Origin: Phoronis australis
Lineage: Eukaryota > Phoronida > Phoronidae
Assembly: GCA_002633005.1 (NCBI GenBank)
Contig: NMRA01000470.1
Location: 67,496 to 131,495, forward strand
Length of the DNA stretch: 64,000 nucleotides
Direction: 5' to 3'
Below are positions 1-10,100 of this stretch, piece after piece; position 1 is the first letter of the stretch, and each line of letters starts with the position of its first letter. The notes under the pieces are model-generated. The model was not told the origin of the DNA. It was given only the letters and a program-made list of their open reading frames with translations, and did not search any database. The position numbers and the translations under genes are program-made.

Positions 1-976
1 ATCGAGGAAATCAATTTGTGAGCAGACTGCTGGCATAGTACCAACTCAGAAACTACTCGGCTCCGATCTGTTCTGTCTTACGACTGGTCGCAGACATGAA
101 CTCGATTAATTTAGCAACATTATTCAAAGTTGGCCCTTCAACAAGGGGACAGATTGATCCTCTCGTCACATATTGGTCTCCTGAGCCCGGCTACATGAAA
201 CAGTCTCAAATAGGAACTCAACTAAATTCCGCAAATCTACTGCGTATTTTTGGGCTTGTGAAAACACCGATTACCCTTTCTTGTATTGTTGTAGTTTCAT
301 TACTAAGTCAACGTTTGACTTTGATACAAATCGAGAGTGAACTCTTCGATGAATTCTCAATATTATCGAAAATAATTAGGGATCTTTTCATGCAACACCC
401 CCAATTTAAGGACCGAGTCCCTATTTATTTTCGATGAACTCTGGGCTCAATTTTTAGTAATATTATTAGAAAATGTCATTTACCAAAGAGGAGCTCATAA
501 TAAAGATGAAGTGATAGAAAAATATTGCATCTAAGAGTCCATAAAAATACAAATACGCAAAAAGACGTGGGGACCTTAGTTGGTCCTTATTTAAGACAAT
601 TTTATGCAGCCAGCCACTGGCCTTTTACTTAAAATTCCATGTTAATGTCCGCCGGGTGTCGGCACAACATATATAACCTGGAGGTAATATGTACCATAGC
701 ACCAGGCCCTGGTATTGAACAGTAACGTCTCAGCCAATAGTGAAGAAAAAGTATTGTTGTTCGAGGCTTGTGGGCAAGATCACAGATTTTGTGAATTGGA
801 ATAAATTAAGCAGCCTGCCAATGATCTATAGTCTATGAGTTTCGTGTATGTATTTTCTGCATGGCCGCCATCACCAGCGGAGTAGCCTCCTCTATGTGAA
901 AATTAGGTTTCGTGTCAGCTGTGCCAATTACCTTACCGCGGAGCAGTTCACAGATTATAAGTAATGACAGTCTCAC
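1..976. other. No supportable gene; possible 3' continuation of MAM gene
   Basis: A 113-codon plus-strand open frame lies at 96-437, but it has no recognisable domain and no splice context. The MAM gene on the minus strand must continue below 977, because its last visible exon stops inside a MAM domain in phase 1. I looked for a phase-1 acceptor here followed by MAM-like residues and found none I trust. The next exon may be degenerate, missed, or outside the window. Confidence 0.3.
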
Positions 977-1111
977 CATCCCCGTCTTTTGTAAGATTCC
1001 ATTGCCCTGAACGTTGTTCGAACCCACAAAATGTTTCGAAGTCACAAGTAATTGAAGTTCTTGGTAGTTTTAACGTTGTTGGAGGCATTGTTGTTTTGCC
1101 TGTGACGTCAC
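977..1111 (-). CDS. MAM gene exon: Thr/Pro linker and start of MAM 3
   Basis: The acceptor is TTTACCACAG and the donor is GATG|GTGAGA, giving 135 nt in phase 1-1. It encodes DVTGKTTMPPTTLKLP followed by ITCDFETFCGFEQRSGQW, the CxFExxxC start of a MAM domain. Its first two bases (GT) complete a Cys codon with the T that ends exon 1709-1631, restoring the closing Cys of MAM 2. Confidence 0.85.
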
Positions 1112-4100
1112 CTGTGGTAAAGTTAGCATATAGCGTTTTTGCTTGCCGATACCTTCAAGAGCAATATTTTTGCAATTCTATAAAACTCATGAATTAGAAT
1201 AAAAAAGGACAATCGCCGCACAAATGAAGAAGGGCATTGTGCCAGTATCAATCACCAAGCTATTTCAGTTACTATAATCTGCAAAGAACCTGTAAAGGAA
1301 TTACTGGCTATTCTCTGAATAGCATGCAAGGCTCAGTGACCCTACAGCTACGAGGATGACCTGTTTACTATTTCCTGTCATTGTTGTTACACCCATTTCA
1401 CTTCGTGGATGTAACCTGACTGGTATGTCGACAGTTGATGTCTGGTTGTTTGTATCCTGATGATTCTAATGAATAAACGTCGAATTAATATGAACTTTTT
1501 CATTGGTGCGGTGATTGTCCATTTTTTGGTTTATTATGGCAAATGGTGTATGAGTTAGAGAACACAATAGGGAAGTAACTACTGCTCTAGAAGTAGCTTC
1601 TCTATTTTTAAGGTTTGCGTTTCAACTCACATGATCCTGATGTTACGCTGACGTCATCAATTCTTGTGAAACCATTCCCTGTTCTCAAAATTTCAACTTC
1701 AAATACAATCTACAAGAAAGTTACGTTACGTATAAGCGCTTCCCACTTTGTCCAAAACTGAAATGTAATATTACAATATAGATAAACATCTGATCAACAT
1801 TTTGTCTTTAAATTTGGTTTGTAATCGATCATTACCCCCTCTCTAAAGACAAAATGTTGATATTTATCTATATTGTAATATTACATTTCAGTGTGGGACA
1901 AAGTGGGAAAGTCCCTTTTTAAATGGGAAGCGCTTGTATGAAGAATCTAATAATACCATACGTTTACTACACGTTATATCGAGATACATGATATACAATA
2001 TTATAAAACCTCGTTATTCGGTTAATTCTTGTATATGTTTTGAGAAATCAGTAAAATAGAATTAAAAAACGGACAATCCCCGCACAAATAAAAAGTTCAT
2101 GTTCACTCAAAGTTTCGTATACAAAAGACAGCAATTGCCAACATACAGCTCAGGTAACATCCACAAAGTGAAGTAAGAGATACAGGAAATAGTAAGTAGC
2201 TGGTCATAACCATAGTTGCAGGGTCACTGAGCTCTGCATGTTATTCTGAGAATCAGTAGCATGCTGAATGGCCAATGGCTCTTTTATGTACAGATGAAAC
2301 ATCGAATGAACATGAACTTTTATACTTGTGCGGCGATCTTTCTATGGCCAAAAACTGATATAATTAACAGTAAAATAAACCTTGATGTACGGCAGATACA
2401 AATCTAAGACAGTATTATCACCCGTCGATGAAGTACCATTTAGCCTCAATCATTCCCACGTACTTCAAAGTCTGTCAAGGGGCTTATTGAAACCCGCGCC
2501 CAAGTCCATGTTCCATTAGTAGGCGAACCAGTCCATACGGGTGTTGAGGGAAACGTGAAACCGGATAAGGCGAGGAATACTTTCAAAGGGGTAAACTCCT
2601 GGCCTTGAGATTCGTATCTCCAAGCTATACAATGCAGTCCCCTGACTCGTCTAACTAGGGGTGAGTTAAAGCGCAAGACGGAGTCATTGGTTGACGGCGT
2701 GAACAAGTTGACCCGTGCTTCCACGTATCCGTTTCCTAGTACGTAAAGATGTTAGACTTAAAATACAAAATGGCCGCAGACTTCAAGCGTTGCAGACTCT
2801 TTAATGATGTACTTAAACAATGCATAGATACATTTTCATCTCTGAGAAGCGGGGTGTAGCGTACTCTACACTCACGCAATGATCACTAAAACCCTAGCGG
2901 TGTGGAGTATTACGCAGTCCCAATGCGAGGGCACCAACGGCCAAATATCCACCTCAGGCGGAAGAAAACATGTTTCTTATGCATTCAATGATTTTGTTTC
3001 GGCGACTTCAATTAGCTATCAATATTCTGTAAGTGTGGTGTTCTATCAAGGCACAATGACTGTTCAAAAGCCTAAGTGGTCTTTACTGCTTTTATAAACA
3101 TGTGATGACATCACCGGTTCCGACTAGGTCGGCTGGCTGAGACACCTGATTTGTTGCTAATTCCGAATTATGGCTTTTAAACCAGTCAAATCTCATAGGT
3201 TCACCCGCGAAACCAGTGCAACCAATAAACAGATCAGCTGACTTACTCATCATCAAGCAAGCTGAAAGAGGAGACGGGACATGTTCTATACTCAAATAAA
3301 ATATTGCGCGCTACTCGTTCTTGGTTATATTCGTGAATGGTGGTGTTTCAGTGAGTAGTAGTGAAAACTGATTATTGCTCTTCACCTTTAGAATCTTTGT
3401 GCCACGCCCACTTGGCTCCCGGAATACCGGAATTGTCATTGTACGAACACACACTAGTTGTGTCAAAGGAACAGTCTGCTGCTGTGGAAATCGAGGACGC
3501 TGATACTGTCTTGTGGTGTTGCTTTGTTGTTGGTGGTGGTTGGGTCACAAAAGAAGCTGAAACACAAGGAAGAATATGCAGACACATTGTAAAGGGCTTC
3601 AGAAATCGAAGGCATAAAAATGTCAGTTCTCTTAATTGAGTCTATGCGATGGACCTTAATTGTAATGGATATTATGACAATGACGTATGTACCTTGCGTG
3701 TCGGAACTGAATGTGACGTCATCTACAGCAGTACCTCCATCGTGTCGTCGTACTCTGTTTCCAGTGAACCCTAACTGAAATTGAACAGGATAAGGCGTGC
3801 TGTGATCGTCAAAAGATGTTTTAGTGAAAAAAATAGTATACTTGTACGTTCGCAGTAAAAGATCTCTTTTTTATTTTCTGTAATCAGCTTCATCGAGAAG
3901 GTACGTGATCAGTATACTCATTTTTTTAATTTTTTCCTCCCAAAAATAAAGTTTTGCCTCTGTTTTCATGTTTGGAGGAAAAATTGAAAAAAGTGAGTCT
4001 TTATCTTGACGTTCTTGTACGGAATTTCATTTCTGTTACTTTGATTAATGACAACCATTGATCATCGTTAGGACATCACTTTCGTCTGAATGAATATACG

Positions 4101-7100
4101 AGTAAATTAGGAAAACAGTCAAAAGGAAATTCGCCAGTTCGGGTACGGCAACTGTCAACTTTAAACGCAACAGAATTTCTGCCATCGTTATTGCATGGCT
4201 CATCCCTTTGTGTTACCTGAAATTTATCTGTAACTTTCAGGTGCGTACTTTCTCGTTTCCAGCCGGGTCCCTGGTCACCACTTTGATGCCAAACCACACG
4301 GTGAGGCATTTTGTCGAACACAACAAGAGACAGATTCCCAACACCTGTGTGTACAAGTTAGTTTATACATGACCAGTCTTCAAATATAACTTGCTACAGA
4401 TGAATCGTGTTACTGCTTTGAACGAATCTCGCTTAGCTCAAGCAGAAATCTAGAGAAGTTTCGAAGTGCAGACTTCCGGTTGATTTTCACTTTAATTTCA
4501 TTTACTCTTGACACAACTTGAACGGCAGCTGACAAATTTTGAAGTAAGTCGAAGAAATTTTGCAACTTTTTGAAAACTACTATGCACGTTTGACCTTTTC
4601 AGATACACGATCTGTCTGAAGGAAGAAGGTTAACCATACTCTTCTGACAACTGCCAAACACAATTTCTATGAATAATGTAACTTGTTTCAAGCTAAATTA
4701 ATTTTATAAAGCCTAATGTACATTCAGTGATTAAACAAATTGAAGTTTACACAGTTGTACTAGGATTTTCTTTGTAATAAAGAACAACCCCAGAAAACAA
4801 TTTCGTTACCCAATACGAGTAACGTCGGTGATAAACATTGACTGTAAACTTGATTAAAAAGTGACACTTTTCACAAACTTTCGTGCCCAGTACTACACGA
4901 AAAATTTACAGATAATGTGCAGGTGATAGTAATTAGCGAGTGCCTTTTTACTAAACTATGTCATACACACAGAACATTTAGCCTGTTGCATAGTTAAGAC
5001 GTCTATAATGATATTTATTCGGAGGACGTCTTGTATACTCACCAGCTCCACTCATGTGGTAATAAAAGGTCACATTCACGTCGGCGTGTTGACCAACAAC
5101 AATCACGGGACTGATAATCATGGCGTTGTCGTCTGGTGAGGTGGCGCCACTGTCGTCCAAGAACATGTAAGAACCATCTAAGGAAAAGACACTGAGCACA
5201 TACTAAACCAAACGCCACAAAGTTAGAATTGCTATGTTATGGTTAGTCAAAGGGTCATAAGTAACTTACTATTTTCAAGTTTTAAAATTGAACAGTGAAG
5301 AATGAAGTGGAAATTACATGAAGGCTGAGAGCTTAAAATTTCCCTAAGAAAGGGACACCGCTGGGGTTCCATGGGCGACGCAGCACTGAAAAAAGTGGTG
5401 GGCTATAGTCCCCAGCCCCCTATGGTGCGCCGCTAATGGGTTCATCTTGATAACGTTAGAGGATATATTTTGAACATACATGTGCGAATTCAGATTGACG
5501 GTCGCTTTAGACACAAGACCTTCTTTGATGGAATTTGCCCTGTGAAAATGAATTCTGGCGTACACTTATCACGTGGTCAATAATTGGCAATCTAACTTCA
5601 CATGGAACAGTCTGGTCAAATTTAAACTTACTCCCTGAGTGATCGCCCGTGACGCCATTAAGTATGGGGCCTGATCTTCTTGACCAATCAAAGCCGTCTG
5701 TAGTCGATTGGTGCCAGCCGCACCAACCTGTATCGAAGGTGCAGGTTCGCCTCCAGCACAAAGCATCTACAATAAGCACACTTGTAGACATACGACCAAA
5801 TATTAGACATGGGGAAACACTAATTCTGTTGCAAAAATCCTTTAAACTAATAATTGCACGTTCATTGATGTGACGCCGCTCTGATGTAAAAAATGGTGAA
5901 GTTTATTATTTAATCAAATTCGGAGTGCATGATAGTCATCATTTAGCTCTGATGAATTTAAGTAATCTGTAAGGATTTTATCAAGTGATCTATCGTGTCA
6001 CGAGCAAGTTTTAGCCGATATTGGTCGACTAATTGCGGGGTCATCCCGTTTTGTCCCGGGTTCTACATGTATGTGCCCCGAGTTCTGTGTGGCCCGTTTT
6101 ATGCAAATCGGTGTTCTATGTGTCCCGGGTTCTATGTTTCCAGTTTTCTGTGCATCGGACGGGGTTCAATGTGTCTCGGGTTCTTTGTGTCCTGGCGTGG
6201 TAGTTGTGATTGTCCGCTGTAGAGAAGGTAGCTGCATGTATTTGAATGCCAGCACACGGGCGCGTTAATCAGCGGATTACCTGGATGCTTCAAATACACA
6301 GAAGCCGGATAATTTTTCCAGGGGGACAATTGTTAACTTTCACACCGGGTTCTATGTGTCCCTGGTGAGCGCTCGACCAGTCAATAAAATCAACATAAGA
6401 TTGTCGTTTGCGACTTAGCCAAAATCACGCAAACAAAAGGCGCATTTTCAAGATACAGTTCTCATTTAAAAAATCCAGAGGTCATTGCTTAGTCCGATGG
6501 GGATGCATAGTAAAAACAATACGTCTAATTTTTGTCAATCTGAAGTGAGACCTGTGTTATTCTGTCATGGTGGTTTTGTATTTCGCACTCTGCAGGCCGC
6601 ATTTTAGTCGGTTCTTTAATAAATTTCAAACATGTATCTTCTTTAGGTATATCTATAGTCTACTGTTTTTCTTTATCGAGATCGGATACACGAGAGCACA
6701 GTTTAGCGCACAAAAATGTTTTAATCATTTCATTATTTTCCTTGGCCAGCATCAGTTTCTATGCGATATTAGCTGGATTACAATACTGCTAAATTGCTGA
6801 TTCACTAAACAAAATCTCGTGTGAAAAAGACTGAATGTCACTCATGGGAGGTATGACTTCACAGTTGGCGGCATAGGCTGTGAAAACGCATTCCACAGAC
6901 TTAAGGAACCTCAGCAGCTTAATGGTAAGTCCATGTAATTTATGCTATTAGGTCAAATTTTGACTTAATTATTCATGCAAAATCAGGGTTAATGAGGTCA
7001 AAATTTTTGCCCTATATCAGGATTGATAAAACACCTCAAAATTGTCATGTGTACTTGCGCACTCGTCCGCTTAGGGCCTGGACTATAACGCAAAACATGT

Positions 7101-10100
7101 GCGCACTCGAACGAGCCCCCCCATTTGGAGAAGTGGGCAAAAAATTCCGCCTCTGAGAAACAAAAAGTCCTAGAAAATGCGACAAAAGTCCACTAAACAA
7201 GAACAAACGCGCAAATCACAGTGGTGCGCCGGTTNCCCCCCTTTTAGTCCGCCCACGTTTTTGTTACCAAAAGGTCCACAACGTCAGGAATTCGAGCCCC
7301 ACATATTGAAGGGTGGGTGAGCGCATGTAAAAGACCGGGACACGGGATACATAGAACCTGAAATCTATAAAACAGGACACACAGAACACGGGCCTCATAG
7401 ACCCCGGGGCGTAATGCTACGCTCCCGTTGATTGTAAAACTGCGTTTTTCGGTTGCAGGTTATCTGAATGTTGTCGACTGAATTTTTGAGAAAGGGTGTA
7501 GGTCAGAGGATGGAGGGGAGGGGAAGTAGAGACGCGGGAGAGGTGGGTGAAGGAGGATTGGGCCATACGAATATACACATGTAGGCAGAGAGGCATGCGT
7601 GCACCCAGCCTAAAAACGGGGGGTTCGAATTTTTGATAATGTGAACCTTTGCTAAGATTCACGGGGAACGTTCAGAGCTATGAATTGTGCATTCGCCCGT
7701 TTTTTTGGAATTTCTTCCTTTTTAGTGGACTATTGACTCATTATCTATTTTTTCGGAGTTTTTGTTTCTCTGAGGCGGACCTTTCTGCCCACTTCGTCCA
7801 ATATGGGGAGCCCCCCCCCCCAGTCCCCCTGGGTGCGTGCATAACAGGGAATTTGAGCAGAGAGATAGAGGCACGGAGATAGAGAAAGAGGGGTGGGTGA
7901 GGGAGGGTGAGCGAGAGGGAGAGAGCAAAAGGGGACCCATTTGTATACAATTTAACTATTAGGCATTGTCATTTACGTGTATAACTGTCCGAATCGATAA
8001 CACCAACTTGAGAACTGTGCAACGTTTTTTTTCGTAAAACTCTAATGGCAATACGTTACCTTCACTACCAAAGATGGAATTTCGTAATACATTTTAAGTA
8101 CGGTAGACCAATAAAACTGTACCATTTTTAAAACTTTTGATCAGCACAAAATTGTCTTGTGTGCCTGGAAACAATGGTACACATTCGTAATTTCATTACT
8201 GATTTTTTCTAAAATTAATAAATTTCAGGGAGAATTTTTTAAACAAATCTTAATAATTTTGTTTCTTCATGCTAAAAAACAAAAAAGCAGGACTTGAAAG
8301 TTTCATGTCAAAAATCTCGTTTCTGGAAAATTTTCACTGACAGTAAAGGGCACCGACACCGTAAGCGTAGGTCGACTCTCAAATTTTGCATCCAGCCCAG
8401 GCAGTTATTAGATCTACTTGCTCTTATGTATTTTTGACGAGGTGGCAAGCAGAACAAAACTGGTGGTGTGAAATTTCGAGGCTTGTATAAAATATACACA
8501 CGTCGATCCTTAACTGCATTTTGACCGACATTTGAGTTTCTATATATGGATTCTTATGAATGACTCTTCGAATGCCAAACATGTGATGTCTCTCCTCGTG
8601 TTGAAAAAATATAATCTTAATCATCTTCCTCATAATTAGAAGACTCCTATAAAATGTTTACACAACTGTCTACATTATTACAGTCATAATTCCACACAGA
8701 TCTGTGCAGGAGAGTCATGTATTTAAACATGAAATAACTTGTTTTTGCACGCAGACTTTCTGCCCTACCAGCTGGTGTGATTTAACACGTTGGGTGGAGC
8801 AGATGGCATTGTTGGTTAACTAAACTTGATACCATCTGCTGATCTGTTAATTTGAGCAGGAGAGGGAGTATTACTGATCTGTCTGACGGCCCTTAAGTGG
8901 ATGGCATTGTATGCAACTTGAGCGCATCTACGTTAGGGGGTAAATTAGACTCTGTCACAGTTTCTTAGTCTGAAGAGTTGGCAACGTTGAATTGATTTTG
9001 TGGTGTCTTGACTGTTTGAACCAGCTCAATTTTGGAGCCATTTTTTGGGTTTCTGGTGATCCTTTTCCATCCAAAGTCCAATTTTCTGCCATGTGCCACT
9101 CGGTGTTCAATATGACACGTTCATTTATTTTAGGGTAGACTTCGGGATTGTTCTGAAACCCCCTCGACCCCCACACCCCTCGACCCACGACTCCTTCGAC
9201 CCATGATTCCCTCGACCCACGGCCCCCTCGACCCACGACCTGTGGCAATAGAGGAATCTGTGCGCTTTTTACATATTTCATAATCTTATTACGTCGCTGG
9301 GTGACTTTCCTATCAGACATACCTACACTCGAGTCTGCTCTGGCTGAAGCCTGGTGACTTAAAACAGAATGTGGCGTGAGAACGCCGGTGTTCTTGAATA
9401 GCGCATTGTGAGCGCGCTGTCGTTGTCACGGAAATAGTTTCACGAGCGGCTATCAATGGCCCTGTTCTAATAAACTTAGGGAGAGAGTACGTTAACATGA
9501 ATGTACATAATTTCATATTTTTATTATTTGCTTTATACTGTATACTCGTTTACAATATACTCCGTATAACGTTGAAATCTTTTTAGTTAACATTTTGTTT
9601 TTTCAAACTGGTGAAATTACAGTTTTGTCGGTTCCTCGCACTCTGCAATTCACTGAAAAGCAGACGAGACGATTACACTCTGCCGGGAACATTTGTAAGG
9701 TTTAGTACATGTAGCAGGGGCGGATCCAGGATTTTGAGTTAGGGGCAGCCAGGGCACAGGAATAACCAGAATTTCGGCAGATGCACGCGCCCAGCCTAAA
9801 ATGTAGGGATGCGGGGGTCTCGATTTTTTTACTAAAAAAAAACGGTACAAGGGGTTTGTTCAGGGCCTATGCATTGTTTATTCACCCCGCGAGAACCCCC
9901 CCCCCCCNCCGCGAACATCTAATCTATCTTATAATTTCAACTGAATCATAAAGAAATAGGTTTTTGTGTGGTACTTCGACTGGTTGCCCATTTTGTCTGT
10001 TATGAATCATTCAGTGTTCAGTATTATGCGATGCGCGATTGCTGATCAGTATTGGGCCGGTACCTAAAATATCTAATCTAAGTCAGTTTTGGCCCTTCGA

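Noticed and set aside
833-1045. 70-codon minus frame overlapping the MAM 3 exon
   Set aside because: It reads a different frame from the MAM peptide in the same DNA and has no domain. The MAM frame with its splice sites explains the segment better.
9166-9241. CRISPR-like array
   Set aside because: Units are contiguous without spacers and the genome is animal. It is a minisatellite.
8955-9320. 121-codon Gly/Arg-rich minus frame
   Set aside because: Its composition comes from the 16-bp minisatellite at 9166-9241.
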